Source of the DNA: Turneriella parva
GTDB taxonomy: Bacteria > Spirochaetota > Leptospiria > Turneriellales > Turneriellaceae
Assembly (NCBI GenBank): GCA_020719945.1
Contig: DYPL01000001.1
Coordinates: 3,528-67,527 of the forward strand
DNA length: 64,000 nucleotides
Direction of reading: 5' to 3'
The position numbers and the translations under genes are program-made. This document shows positions 17,924-27,094 of the stretch, one piece after another (positions within the stretch are counted from its first letter, which is position 1; each line of letters opens with the position of its first letter). The notes beneath the pieces were generated by a model that saw only the letters and a list, made by a program, of their open reading frames with translations, did no database searches and had not been told where the DNA came from.

Positions 17924-18522
17924 AGTTTTGAATCTCCTTCGATTAGTTTTGTTTTGGTTTCTGGTATTTCTATATCAGTACTGTTTGTTTTGGCAGCTGG
18001 TTCATTATCTGCCTTTACTTTAGTGGGGAATAATTCCCCATTGTAGGAGGCCTCAATTTGCTGATGTGTTTCACGTGAAACATCGGGTGCCTGGGATACG
18101 CTGGTTACATCCTTGAACAGAACGCTTTTGCCACCTACCCGCAGGATTACTTTTCCATCGGCATCGTATATTACCTGGGTTACAATGCCAGATACTGGAT
18201 TCCCGGTTAAAAAATCCTTGCCACTGATTTCCTTTCCTGTTAAAAAGCTTGCCTGAAAGGATTTTAAACCCTTCATTTCTGCGGCCACATTATTCATCTG
18301 CTCCAATGAAGAAAACTGCGCCATCTGGGAAATGAACTCGCGATCGTTCACGGGATTTAATGGATCCTGCTTGGCTAATTGCGTAACGAGAAGCTTCAGG
18401 AAACTGTTTTTATCGAGCCCATCATTTGGACCATTGACAATTTTCACGTTCATGGGAGGCCTTTTTCCCCGATCAATAATCTGCTGGACGTTCGTAGGGG
18501 TTGTAACTGATAAATCAGGCAT
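17920..18522 (-). CDS. flgD: flagellar hook capping protein FlgD
   Basis: Cap that assembles FlgE into the hook. The 200 aa carry the typical N-terminal block [38 protein letters not shown]. After it come the short beta-rich region and a linker with VSRET, which is encoded by a perfect parS site (18067-18082). It overlaps fliK by 8 nt and flgE by 4 nt, so the three genes are coupled. Confidence 0.93.
   Translation of the reverse strand: MPDLSVTTPTNVQQIIDRGKRPPMNVKIVNGPNDGLDKNSFLKLLVTQLAKQDPLNPVNDREFISQMAQFSSLEQMNNVAAEMKGLKSFQASFLTGKEISGKDFLTGNPVSGIVTQVIYDADGKVILRVGGKSVLFKDVTSVSQAPDVSRETHQQIEASYNGELFPTKVKADNEPAAKTNSTDIEIPETKTKLIEGDSKL
18067..18082. promoter_or_regulatory. parS: parS centromere site inside flgD
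   Basis: TGTTTCACGTGAAACA is a perfect 16-bp palindrome identical to the ParB-binding consensus of bacterial chromosomes. It lies within flgD coding sequence, 2.7 kb before parA and 2.4 kb from the origin candidate. ParB (21558) is the expected ligand. Confidence 0.93.
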
Positions 18523-19966
18523 AGAGCTCTCCTTCTTCGCTGGACGCGGTTTCAGCCGTTGCTTTTGACACGGTTCCGGCTAAAGCTCCGGGTTCTGATG
18601 GTGGATGGTCCCCATCTTTATTTCGCTCAGAATGGGAATCGCCGGAATAGGCGGCATTATGGGGATCTACTTCTACGGAGATCTTTCCAATCTGCTGTCC
18701 ATTCGCACGAAGATCCTGCAGCATTCTATCTACATGTATTTGTACTTCGCGCAAAACCGATTCGCCGCCAACAACGAGCTTACCATTCAATACACCATCC
18801 TGCAGAATAAGCGTTACAGTGATTCGACCCAGCTCTTTCGGGTTGAGTACTGTAGTCAATATAGCATTACCCTCTTTGAACACCTGAATCTTTGCCTGTT
18901 TCAGAATTTGCTCTATTTGCGTACCAGTACCAGGGATTGGATTTCCGCGCGATACCCGGAAATTTGTCTGGAGTCCAAGGGGCGTCTGGTTCAAGGAAAG
19001 ATCATTCCTGTTTGTGACAAGGCGAAAAGCAGGCGAAGCAGAATCATTTGCAGGCCGAATATTTTTCGCAAATTCCGCAAAGGCCGGATTGCTTTTTAAC
19101 GCAGGATTAAGCACAGGTATATGATTGGCAGTATTTGTTTCACGTGAAACATTCGCTGCTCCTGCGGCAAGATTTGCAACCGATTTAGCGGGTTCATTGA
19201 ACACCAGATTGGATTTTTTTGCGGACTGTTCTGGTTTGTGATGCCTGTCTTTTGCAATTGTCTGTGCAAGAAGTCCTGCTGCAGAGCCGAGTTTTTCAGA
19301 AGCCTTCAGTGCATCACCTGTGGAGACGCTCTGCTGTTCCAGTATCAATTTGGAAGAAAGAGTCTGTGGATGTAACGGTTTTTTTTCGGGAGATGATCCT
19401 GAATCCTGTAAAGAAGTGCTGCTGCCATCCCGTTGCATTGGTTTCTCGATTTTGGCATCAGCGACTCTGGGGTTTACCAGAATCAATTCAGCAGAGCTTA
19501 TTTTCGGCAGGGAATTTTCCTGTGCTGCTTTAGCGGTTTCCTTTTTAGATGATTGTACCTTTGTGGACGGTTCTTCCTTGTCGCCCGGAGTTAAGGGAAT
19601 ATTATTTTCGGTAGTTTGTTCTATAGCTAGTGAGGCCTGCTCGCCTACCTTGGGTGCACTCTCCCGTTTTCGGACAGGTTCTTCCATTTCCTTTGCAGGC
19701 GACTGTTGTTCTATGGGTTGTGTTTCTGCGCGGACAAAATTCTGTCTTGCAGGCTGTTTTGCTTCTGCGCGCGATGCCAGGTTCGCCGTACTCGAGATTC
19801 CAAGAGCAGGCGTCGCATTCAGGGAGGCATTCAATTCCATGACCTTAAGCAAATCCTGAAAAGGCGCATTTCCGCCCTGTTTTGCAGGAACGACAGAGCC
19901 GCGTTTATTTGCTGCTGGCAGAGGAGAGTTGTTCTGTTCGGGTAGAGAACGAATCATGTAATGCAT
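18515..19966 (-). CDS. fliK: flagellar hook-length control protein FliK
   Basis: Secreted molecular ruler that sets hook length and switches export specificity. The first 350 of 483 aa are low-complexity, rich in Ala, Ser, Lys, Glu and Pro, with no domain, as usual for FliK. The C-terminal Flg_hook domain (about 355-435) is recognisable: LTTVLNPKELGRITVTLILQDG, then REVQIHVDRMLQDLRANGQQI. A second parS site (19136-19151) encodes NVSRET in the low-complexity part. ATG at 19957 is an alternative start. First gene of the minus-strand operon. Confidence 0.88.
   Translation of the reverse strand: MHYMIRSLPEQNNSPLPAANKRGSVVPAKQGGNAPFQDLLKVMELNASLNATPALGISSTANLASRAEAKQPARQNFVRAETQPIEQQSPAKEMEEPVRKRESAPKVGEQASLAIEQTTENNIPLTPGDKEEPSTKVQSSKKETAKAAQENSLPKISSAELILVNPRVADAKIEKPMQRDGSSTSLQDSGSSPEKKPLHPQTLSSKLILEQQSVSTGDALKASEKLGSAAGLLAQTIAKDRHHKPEQSAKKSNLVFNEPAKSVANLAAGAANVSRETNTANHIPVLNPALKSNPAFAEFAKNIRPANDSASPAFRLVTNRNDLSLNQTPLGLQTNFRVSRGNPIPGTGTQIEQILKQAKIQVFKEGNAILTTVLNPKELGRITVTLILQDGVLNGKLVVGGESVLREVQIHVDRMLQDLRANGQQIGKISVEVDPHNAAYSGDSHSERNKDGDHPPSEPGALAGTVSKATAETASSEEGELYA
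19136..19151. promoter_or_regulatory. parS: parS centromere site inside fliK
   Basis: Second perfect copy of TGTTTCACGTGAAACA, 1069 bp from the copy in flgD. It falls in the disordered region of FliK, where coding constraint is low. Two sites about 1 kb apart and near oriC are typical of ParABS loading zones. Confidence 0.93.
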
Positions 19967-20034
19967 TATCGATCATTTATTCAGGAGCTGAAGAAAAAAT
20001 CTTTCCTGCTTCACTCTATTGCCGGAACTGAATT

Positions 20035-20766
20035 ATGAAAGATTGCCCTTTTCAGGATTTTGAATCGTATATTCAGCCGCTCCATGCCCTGCCTGAATGG
20101 AGCGTAAAGAGCAACAAGCTTTGCCGGTACTTTGAATTATTGCTGCAGGATGCTTTGCCAAAAGGGTATATAGGACCAGGCGATGAGCCGCTGCTGTTTG
20201 CCCGCCACATTATCGATTCTCTGCTGCCGTACACACTGCCAGATGTGTACGGCATCACGGAGCGGTCTGGTGCGATAGCGGACCTTGGCAGTGGCGCAGG
20301 TCTGCCAGGTATTGTCACGGCCATACTGTTTCCAGCGTCCCACGTATATTTAATTGATTCTGCTCGCGGTCGATTGGAGTTTGCAGAATATGCTGCCAAG
20401 CACGCAGGTGTAAACAATGTAAAACCAGTAGCTGCCAATCTTTCTTTGGACCTGGGCTTAAAGGCAGACCTTGCAACATTTCGCGCTTTCCGCAAACCTC
20501 TTGCATCTCTGGAATATTCCCTGATGGTATTAAAGTCGGCGGGAAAAGCGCTTTACTGGAGGTCTTCTAAATTGATTTTAAATGGAGCAGCGGAAGACAG
20601 GCTTGCATCTCTGGGATTCTCTTCGGGCACATACTATTCCCTCCCCGCGCCGGAGCTGATCGGCAACAGAGGTGTTTATCTGTTCGAGAGGCTTAGAGCT
20701 GCAAACGGATTTCCCCGCTCAGGAAAAAAAATAATGGCAGACCCGCTGGTTCTATCTGTAGAATAA
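20035..20766 (+). CDS. rsmG: 16S rRNA (guanine-527 N7)-methyltransferase
   Basis: SAM-dependent methyltransferase of the small ribosomal subunit, formerly GidB, 243 aa. The family pattern is clear: FARHIIDSLLPY, the SAM loop IADLGSGAGLPGIVTAI and YLIDSARGRLEFAEYAAKH. It is divergent from fliK and 33 nt ahead of parA. rsmG-parA-parB is a frequent arrangement near bacterial origins. Confidence 0.93.
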   Translation: MKDCPFQDFESYIQPLHALPEWSVKSNKLCRYFELLLQDALPKGYIGPGDEPLLFARHIIDSLLPYTLPDVYGITERSGAIADLGSGAGLPGIVTAILFPASHVYLIDSARGRLEFAEYAAKHAGVNNVKPVAANLSLDLGLKADLATFRAFRKPLASLEYSLMVLKSAGKALYWRSSKLILNGAAEDRLASLGFSSGTYYSLPAPELIGNRGVYLFERLRAANGFPRSGKKIMADPLVLSVE

Positions 20767-20799
20767 AGCGGGAATTCAGGATCACGAAGGATAGTAACA

Positions 20800-21561
20800 A
20801 TGGGAAAAGTAATCACTCTTGCAAACCAGAAAGGTGGCGTAGGAAAAACAACGACGACAATTAACCTGGGTGCTTATATAGCAGAGCATCGCAAAAAGGT
20901 CTTGATTATTGATATTGATCCGCAGGGCAATGCCGGCAGCGGTCTTGGGCTCGATGTCATGACAGAAGAAAAAAACATGTACAAGTGGCTTCTCGGTGAA
21001 CTCGACCACAATACCGTTATTCATAAAACCAAAATAGAAGGGCTCGATATTATTCCATCCAACATTGATCTTGCGGGCATCGAAATAGACTTGAGAGATA
21101 ATGATCAGCGCGATTTTATTTTAAAGGGATTTATAGAACCACTGCGCAGCCAGTACGACTACATTCTCATTGATTCTCCGCCGTCTCTTGGTCTGCTTAC
21201 CATTAATGCTCTCACTGCGTCTGATTCTGTATTGATCCCATTGCAGTGTGAATACTTTGCTCTCGAAGGACTCACACAGCTCCTGCGGATTATCAAGCTT
21301 GTACAGAGCAAGTTAAATCCGTCTCTGCTGCTCGAAGGAATTCTACTCACCATGTACGATTCCCGCACACGTCTTTCTTCGCAAGTTGTGAACGATGTTC
21401 GCAGTCATTTTGGAAAGCAGGCGTTTGAAGTAATAATTCCGCGAAATGTAAAACTATCCGAAGCTCCCTCTTTTGGAGAACCCATTGGCGTCTACGATCC
21501 CGCCTCGACTGGTGCCATGGCTTATAAAAATCTCGCTCGCGAAATCGTTTACAAGCAATGA
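20800..21561 (+). CDS. parA: chromosome partitioning ATPase ParA (Soj)
   Basis: Deviant Walker ATPase that moves ParB-parS complexes. The 253 aa carry the Walker A box [15 protein letters not shown] at residue 8, Walker A' [14 protein letters not shown] and Walker [25 protein letters not shown] before the ATG. It overlaps parB by 4 nt. With parB and the two parS sites it makes a complete ParABS system. Confidence 0.96.
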   Translation: MGKVITLANQKGGVGKTTTTINLGAYIAEHRKKVLIIDIDPQGNAGSGLGLDVMTEEKNMYKWLLGELDHNTVIHKTKIEGLDIIPSNIDLAGIEIDLRDNDQRDFILKGFIEPLRSQYDYILIDSPPSLGLLTINALTASDSVLIPLQCEYFALEGLTQLLRIIKLVQSKLNPSLLLEGILLTMYDSRTRLSSQVVNDVRSHFGKQAFEVIIPRNVKLSEAPSFGEPIGVYDPASTGAMAYKNLAREIVYKQ

Positions 21562-22442
21562 CAAAGAAAGATCCCAAAAGAGCTTTGGGGCGCGGGCTCG
21601 GCAATCTTCTCGAATCTACTCCGGAGGCAAAAGCGGAAAGAGCGAATCTCGGCATTGTAGAAATCGAGACAGAAAAGGTTCGTGCATCCGAAGACAACCC
21701 TCGCAAGAGGTTCGATAAAACAGCGATAGAAGAACTTGCTGCTACCATTAAATCGCATGGTCTTCTCCAGCCTGTTCTGGTACAAAGTGAGGGAGCGGGT
21801 TATGTTGTCATTTCTGGCGAAAGACGCCTGCGGGCATGTCGGCTTCTTGGGCTTGAAAGAATTCCATGCATTGTTAAAAATCTCAATAAGGAAGAACAGC
21901 TTGCCGTATCGCTCATTGAAAACATACAGCGGGAGCAGCTCGATGCCATTGAAGAGGGTGATGTTTACCGCCGCCTGGTAGAAGAGTATTCTCTGACTCA
22001 GGAGCAGGTAGCCGAAAAGGTTGGAAAAAATCGCGCTACCATTGCCAATCGAATTCGCCTGCTGCAGCTTCCGGAGCCAATCCAGACAGCTATCGCCGAC
22101 GGTCGCCTTACCGAGGGACAGGCGCGTCCCCTGCTCTCCCTTAAAAACGAAGCTCTTCAGTTGAAGCTGTTGCGGGAGATTCTTACAAACTCCATGAATT
22201 CACGCGAGGTAGAAGAGCTTGTGCGCAGGCAGAAGGGCGAAAAGAAAAAGCCTTCAAGTATAAAAACAGGAAAATCCGATGTTGATATAACAGAGGTTGC
22301 TCGTTCCATGGAATCTGCCCTGGATACGCGGGTTAAGATTCAGCATAACAGTGCAACAGGGGCTGGAAAGATTGTTGTCGAGTATTTCAGCATAGATGAC
22401 TTTGAACGGTTGCGAAAATTTATTATGTCCCATAAGAAATAA
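21558..22442 (+). CDS. parB: chromosome partitioning protein ParB (Spo0J)
   Basis: CTP-dependent DNA clamp that loads at parS, 294 aa. N-terminal [12 protein letters not shown], the CTP-binding [14 protein letters not shown], the [14 protein letters not shown] box and a helix-turn-helix ([24 protein letters not shown]) are present, followed by a C-terminal dimerisation region. The cognate 16-bp palindrome is found twice in this window. Confidence 0.96.
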   Translation: MTKKDPKRALGRGLGNLLESTPEAKAERANLGIVEIETEKVRASEDNPRKRFDKTAIEELAATIKSHGLLQPVLVQSEGAGYVVISGERRLRACRLLGLERIPCIVKNLNKEEQLAVSLIENIQREQLDAIEEGDVYRRLVEEYSLTQEQVAEKVGKNRATIANRIRLLQLPEPIQTAIADGRLTEGQARPLLSLKNEALQLKLLREILTNSMNSREVEELVRRQKGEKKKPSSIKTGKSDVDITEVARSMESALDTRVKIQHNSATGAGKIVVEYFSIDDFERLRKFIMSHKK

Positions 22443-22498
22443 TTTAGAAGGGTTTCGTTCTTTTTTAATAAATTTTGAAATTCAGTCAGATCTTCGGT

Positions 22499-22525
22499 TA
22501 AGAAAACGGTTGCCAACTCCGATAA
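22499..22525 (+). promoter_or_regulatory. sigma-28 (FliA) promoter of the flaA operon
   Basis: TAAGAAAA (22499-22506), 11 nt, and TCCGATAA (22518-22525). The FliA consensus is TAAAGTTT-N11-GCCGATAA, so the -10 element differs at one base and spacing is exact. The flaA2 ATG lies at 22582 behind its own Shine-Dalgarno (AAGGAG), leaving a leader of about 50 nt. Confidence 0.65.
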
Positions 22526-22581
22526 AAAAATCATAGAAGTATATACTTCCATTACTGAATGGTTTTGATAAGGAGATCAAA

Positions 22582-23313
22582 ATGAACCGTGTACACAAAA
22601 TAAAAGGATTTAACCTGGCTCTTGCTGTCATGTTTGGGATTGTTTTCGTCGGCAGTTCTTATGCCCAAGAAACAGCGGAAACAAACGATGCCGGTACGAA
22701 AGCACAAGCTACCCTCGAAGATATTCTACTCAACGATTTCGAAAACTCAGAAGACTGGCGCGCTTTCGCTACATCTCCCCTTGGAGATACACGCATTAAA
22801 AAAGTTGTGCAGCAGGGACCCATCGAAGATGTTTTCAATCCGGCTGAACTTTCTGCAGAAGAGAAAGAACGTTTCAAGCCCGGCGTGAACCATGTTCTTG
22901 GTGTGAAAACTTTCTTTAAGGATCGCGGATTTGACCGCGTAGAAGCGCGTCCCCCACACGAATATGTGATCAAGGGAACAGGTCGTCAGCTTTCGGTATG
23001 GGCGCTGGGTCGTAACTACCGCCATACTCTGTACGTTAAACTGAGAGACTATAAAGGTAACATCCACAAGCTGAGACTTGGCAGGCTGGATTACCTTGGC
23101 TGGAGAAAGCTTACCGTAACACTTCCCGGCTGGTTGCCGCAGAGCACAAGATATTCTCTCCTCGATAAAAATCTCCACTTTGTTTCCCTTTTCGTAGAAA
23201 GTGACGTTCATGAAACAGGCGGAGACTTTTATTTTTATATGGATGACTTGCGCATAAAAACCGATAAAACAGAAATGATGTACCCTGGATCTCTGATCAA
23301 GGATACATGGTAA
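22582..23313 (+). CDS. flaA2: flagellar filament sheath protein FlaA2-like
   Basis: Outer-layer protein of the periplasmic flagellum, 243 aa. A signal peptide (FNLALAVMFGIVFVGSSYA, cleavage about residue 29) directs it to the periplasm. The FlaA core is recognised by LSVWALGRNYRHTLYVKLRD, then GRLDYLGWRKLTVTLPGWLPQ and a terminal FYFYMDDLRIKTD. The size fits the shorter FlaA of Leptospira-type pairs, hence FlaA2; numbering is provisional. Followed 16 nt later by a second FlaA. Confidence 0.85.
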   Translation: MNRVHKIKGFNLALAVMFGIVFVGSSYAQETAETNDAGTKAQATLEDILLNDFENSEDWRAFATSPLGDTRIKKVVQQGPIEDVFNPAELSAEEKERFKPGVNHVLGVKTFFKDRGFDRVEARPPHEYVIKGTGRQLSVWALGRNYRHTLYVKLRDYKGNIHKLRLGRLDYLGWRKLTVTLPGWLPQSTRYSLLDKNLHFVSLFVESDVHETGGDFYFYMDDLRIKTDKTEMMYPGSLIKDTW

Positions 23314-23329
23314 TCTCCGGGGGTATACT

Positions 23330-24169
23330 ATGAGCATTAAAAATAACTGGAAACTTATAGCAGCAGTAACTATCGTTACAGTAGCCGGAGCGATGGCTTC
23401 GGTTCTTACCGCAAAGGCAGCAACGGTAACAACAATGAATGGTGAGGACGTAGATTCTCAGGAACTGCGGTCTATCATTGTAGAGGGCTGGGAAAAAGAG
23501 GCTTGGGTAGTAGAAGCAAACCCTGCCGCCCCCGAAAGCAAAATAGAAGCCAACATAGTAGAGGGCCGTCCAAAGAATCTTTCTTTTGACGAGAACAATA
23601 AAAACTCCATGGGGCTTCGCTATCGCTTTGTGTATCCGGGCAATAGCACGGTAACAATAACGCCTCCTGAATCCAGAAAGGTAAAAAGATTCAGTGGTCA
23701 GTTAGATGAAAACAACGAACCAAAATTTTACGAGACAGCCGGGATTGAACTTCCTGGTCGCGTAGTCGCTGTTTCTGTCTGGGTGCTTGGCCGTGGCAAT
23801 GAATATAACCTCGAATGCTGGATAGAAGACTGGAAGGGCGATACTCATATTTACGATTTTGGGTCGCTCGATTTTATTGGCTGGCGACCGCTTTCCATTG
23901 AAATCCCTGCATCTGTACCACAGGACGTAGAGTCCTACCCCCAGACAAAAACTCTTGTGTTAAAGAAGTTTGTGGTTCGTTCAACACCATATACTTCTCA
24001 GGAAGAAGTAGTCTTCTTCTTTGATACTTTAAAGGTATTAACAGACATGTTTGATCTGCACTTTGATGGAGCAGAGATGCACTTTGACGATAAAGATAAG
24101 CAGGACAAAGAACGCATGAAAGCTTACCAGGATCAGTTGAAAAGCAATTACGAAGGCAAATCTGAGTAA
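23330..24169 (+). CDS. flaA1: flagellar filament sheath protein FlaA1-like
   Basis: Second FlaA-family sheath protein, 279 aa. It has a signal peptide ending near AKAA and the same core as its neighbour: VSVWVLGRGNEYNLECWIED, DFGSLDFIGWRPLSIEIP and FFFDTLKVLTD. The C-terminus is a charged extension rich in Asp, Lys and His (HFDGAEMHFDDKDKQDKE). Co-transcribed with flaA2; ends at the terminator at 24219. FlaA proteins affect filament stiffness and curvature in spirochaetes. Confidence 0.85.
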   Translation: MSIKNNWKLIAAVTIVTVAGAMASVLTAKAATVTTMNGEDVDSQELRSIIVEGWEKEAWVVEANPAAPESKIEANIVEGRPKNLSFDENNKNSMGLRYRFVYPGNSTVTITPPESRKVKRFSGQLDENNEPKFYETAGIELPGRVVAVSVWVLGRGNEYNLECWIEDWKGDTHIYDFGSLDFIGWRPLSIEIPASVPQDVESYPQTKTLVLKKFVVRSTPYTSQEEVVFFFDTLKVLTDMFDLHFDGAEMHFDDKDKQDKERMKAYQDQLKSNYEGKSE

Positions 24170-24218
24170 TTGAAAATTGCTTGACGTTACAATCTAAATG
24201 TTAAGCATTGAGAAGAAA

Positions 24219-24245
24219 GCAGTAGCGATTGCTACTGCTTTTTTT
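24219..24245 (+). terminator. rho-independent terminator of flaA2-flaA1
   Basis: GCAGTAGC-GATT-GCTACTGC perfect 8-bp stem followed by seven T residues, 50 nt after the flaA1 stop. Confidence 0.9.
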
Positions 24246-24265
24246 ATTTGAATCGGGAGAATACA

Positions 24266-27094
24266 ATGGAAGAGACAATGGAAAACATTTCTGAAAATAC
24301 ATCAACTGAGCAGACTCCGGAGGACATAATTGTCTCAAAAATTCAGGGTCAATTCAACGAGGAAAAATGGACCCGTATGACAGCTAAGGATGTTTCCATT
24401 TCCCGTTTTAAAATTCTCGACGATATTTATGCAGAAGCCAAAGAAGCTGGCAAGCTCAACCATTTAATTAATCTTTCTCAGACACAGCTTAGTGAATATC
24501 CTGAAACTGTTTCTGCCCCGTATTTTATCGGAATGCACGGTTTATCCGTAAATTCTCCAGAAGAAATAGTTCATCTTAAAAATCTTCTCGATTCTTTTCA
24601 AGATCACGCTAAATGGGCGGTTGTAGATTATCTTTCCGAGAAAATGCTTAAGGTAACAGAAAACCGAACCATTTTAAGAGCTCGTGCAACTGCTCTGGAA
24701 AAACTCGGTAAAACAAAAGAGACTACTGAAATTTACGAAAAACTTGCCCGTCTCGATAAAAAGAATCCAGACATAGCGCTTCGCTATGCAGACGCCATTG
24801 CCGGCGAAGACCCGCAAAAGGCCGTCCAGTTTTACAAGCAGGCAGCCGAAGCCTTTGTTAAATCTCACAAGTACGATAAATTAAAAACCGTATGGACCAA
24901 GCTGATTCAATTCAGCCCGGAAGATTTCAACTTTTACAGAAAGATTGAACGCATCCTTTCCGGGTATCGCCAAAAAGAACTGATCAGTGAACTCTACACG
25001 CAGTTGGCGCAGCACTTCATTAAATCCGGAGACAACGAGCAGATTATACAGCTCAGTAGAAAAATTCTGGAATACAATCCTAATTTCACAAAGTACCGCA
25101 ATGAACTCATAAAAGCGTATCGAGAAAAATATAAAGAGCATTCTCTTCTCGAAAGATTTCTGGAGCTTTCCGGGCTTGTCGCTCCCAAAAAAGGATCCGA
25201 TCATAGCGATCCGGATGCCTTTAAAAAAAGCCTGATTACAGCCATTCAAAACTTTGAAACCAATATTGTATTCGACTCAAGAAATTACGTGTTCCATCGT
25301 TCCTGGGGTGTGGGCAAGGTTCGTGAAATTACGAACGAAAAATTTGTTGTCGATTTTTCCAACAAAGAAAGCCACACCATGGATATGCAGCTTGCTCTTA
25401 AATCATTGAAGCCGCTAAAAGAAGATCATTTCTGGGTCTATAAATACGAAAGAATGGATGAGTTAAAAAGCCTGCTGCAGGAAGATATTGTTTCCTTTTT
25501 CAAAATTCTGATACAATCCTTCGGCAACTCCATATCGGTAAACGATATTAAGTCCGAAATTGCCGGCACGTTTATTCCCGCTGGAGACTGGACCAAGTGG
25601 TGGGCCAAAACCCGCCAGATTATTCTTAAGGACAGTATGCTCCATGTGTCTTCACGCAAAAAGGATGTTATTGAACTGCAGGAAACCCCTGTCTCCTCTG
25701 CCGAAAGAGAAACAGAAAAATTCCAGAATGCAATTGGCTTTGATGACAAGCTCGATGTGCTGTTGACCGCATTAAAAGATCCGGAAAATAACGAAGAAGC
25801 CATTGAGTACATGCTGCCCTATTTTTCTGACTCGCTGAAAGCGCTCGAGGTGGAAGTTGCTGTCCAGGCATTGCTCGCGCAGCGCAAGGCAGGAGAGTTA
25901 TTAAGCCAGGATGAAGAAGATACCAGCGATAATGCAACCGTCGCAGAGATTAAGCAGAAAGTGCAGAAGCTGCCTGTAGGTCGCCTTATTGAGATTTTCC
26001 GCTCTTTCAAATCGCAGGAACTCAAAAAAGAGTTTATTGTGTGGATCCAAGAAATATATTCTGAGTGGGCTGCTGTATTTTCTGAACTACTTCTCGATAC
26101 TCCTATTAAACACCACAAGGTTATGCTGTCTTCTCTTGTTGAGGCCGGCAAAGCAGAGCACATCCATGAACTCGTCAATAAAGTACGGAGAGATGCAAAA
26201 GATAACCTTGAAGTATTCCTGTGGATTGTAAAGAATCTCATTTCTGGCGGCCTAGAAGGCAAAGACCTTCTTAACGAAAATCTCCTCATGACATTCTTTA
26301 GACAGCTTAAAACAATCCAGAAGAAAGAGCTTAAAGGCAATAAATTTAAAAATGCTGCGGCGGATATTCTTTTCGGGAATACGTCCGAAGATTTGCTCGA
26401 ATCTATAGCGAGCCTTACGCCAGATTCCACGCGCAAAATTGCTGGTCTCCTTAAGGATGTTCATTTTCTACCCGTTGATTCTGTTAACAAATTCATTGCA
26501 GCGTTGATAAAAATCAATCCTGACGCATTTGAGCAGGAAGAGACTACCGGGGAGGATGTTCGCAAAGAAAACGTTCTCGATCTCATTCGTGGGTCGGACA
26601 AAATTCTTACTTCGGTAGACGGACTCGATAAAAAGAAAAAGGACCTCGAATATATTCTATCTGTAGAAATGCCGGCTAACTCCGAAGAAATCGGTCTTGC
26701 TCAGGAAAAAGGTGACTTGCGCGAAAATGCGGAATACAAAGCAGCCATGGAGCACCAGGCCATTCTTCAGGCTCAGGTAGTAAGACTTGAAACCGAAATT
26801 AAGAACTCTGTGATACTGACTGGAGATATGATAGACGAAAATACTGTTCTTCCGGGTACCAAAGTTCGTCTAAAAGATACTACCGCAGGTGACGTGTTTG
26901 TGTATACTATAATGGACCAGTGGGATGCCGACGTAGACAAAGGAATTATTTCGTTCCGTTCACCTTTGGGCCAGTCTCTTCTTAACCACAAGGTGGGCGA
27001 GACGGCGGTCTTCCAAAGCGGCGGAAAGCAGGAGATGAAACTTGAAATACTCTCAATTCGCAAAGCTGTCAATAAATCCGGCTCTCTTGTTTAA
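24266..27094 (+). CDS. greA: GreA-type transcript cleavage factor with long helical N-terminus
   Basis: The last 150 of 942 aa are a GreA/GreB factor. The antiparallel coiled coil carries the catalytic acidic tip (EKGDLRENAEYKAAMEHQ), followed by the FKBP-like C-terminal domain (VLPGTKVRLKDTTAGD..YTI..P LGQSLLNHKVGE). It rescues backtracked RNA polymerase. The preceding 790 residues are mostly helical with TPR-like repeats, plus an SRDY-like central segment (SRNYVFHRSWGVGKVREI). This architecture is typical of spirochaetes. The ATG at 24266 follows CGGGAG; a TTG at 24248 is rejected because it lies before that site. Confidence 0.88.
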   Translation: MEETMENISENTSTEQTPEDIIVSKIQGQFNEEKWTRMTAKDVSISRFKILDDIYAEAKEAGKLNHLINLSQTQLSEYPETVSAPYFIGMHGLSVNSPEEIVHLKNLLDSFQDHAKWAVVDYLSEKMLKVTENRTILRARATALEKLGKTKETTEIYEKLARLDKKNPDIALRYADAIAGEDPQKAVQFYKQAAEAFVKSHKYDKLKTVWTKLIQFSPEDFNFYRKIERILSGYRQKELISELYTQLAQHFIKSGDNEQIIQLSRKILEYNPNFTKYRNELIKAYREKYKEHSLLERFLELSGLVAPKKGSDHSDPDAFKKSLITAIQNFETNIVFDSRNYVFHRSWGVGKVREITNEKFVVDFSNKESHTMDMQLALKSLKPLKEDHFWVYKYERMDELKSLLQEDIVSFFKILIQSFGNSISVNDIKSEIAGTFIPAGDWTKWWAKTRQIILKDSMLHVSSRKKDVIELQETPVSSAERETEKFQNAIGFDDKLDVLLTALKDPENNEEAIEYMLPYFSDSLKALEVEVAVQALLAQRKAGELLSQDEEDTSDNATVAEIKQKVQKLPVGRLIEIFRSFKSQELKKEFIVWIQEIYSEWAAVFSELLLDTPIKHHKVMLSSLVEAGKAEHIHELVNKVRRDAKDNLEVFLWIVKNLISGGLEGKDLLNENLLMTFFRQLKTIQKKELKGNKFKNAAADILFGNTSEDLLESIASLTPDSTRKIAGLLKDVHFLPVDSVNKFIAALIKINPDAFEQEETTGEDVRKENVLDLIRGSDKILTSVDGLDKKKKDLEYILSVEMPANSEEIGLAQEKGDLRENAEYKAAMEHQAILQAQVVRLETEIKNSVILTGDMIDENTVLPGTKVRLKDTTAGDVFVYTIMDQWDADVDKGIISFRSPLGQSLLNHKVGETAVFQSGGKQEMKLEILSIRKAVNKSGSLV

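Noticed and set aside
19950-20034. Sigma-28-like element (ATCGATAA on the minus strand) before fliK
   Set aside because: The -35 region does not match, and the -10 differs from the consensus in its key first bases.
23255-23275. CCGATAA inside flaA2 as a second sigma-28 promoter for flaA1
   Set aside because: No TAAA-type -35 at the right distance, and flaA1 follows in the same operon with its own ribosome site.
25819-26436. Minus-strand frame of 205 codons
   Set aside because: Opposite the helical part of greA; a Ser/Arg-rich product typical of shadow frames.
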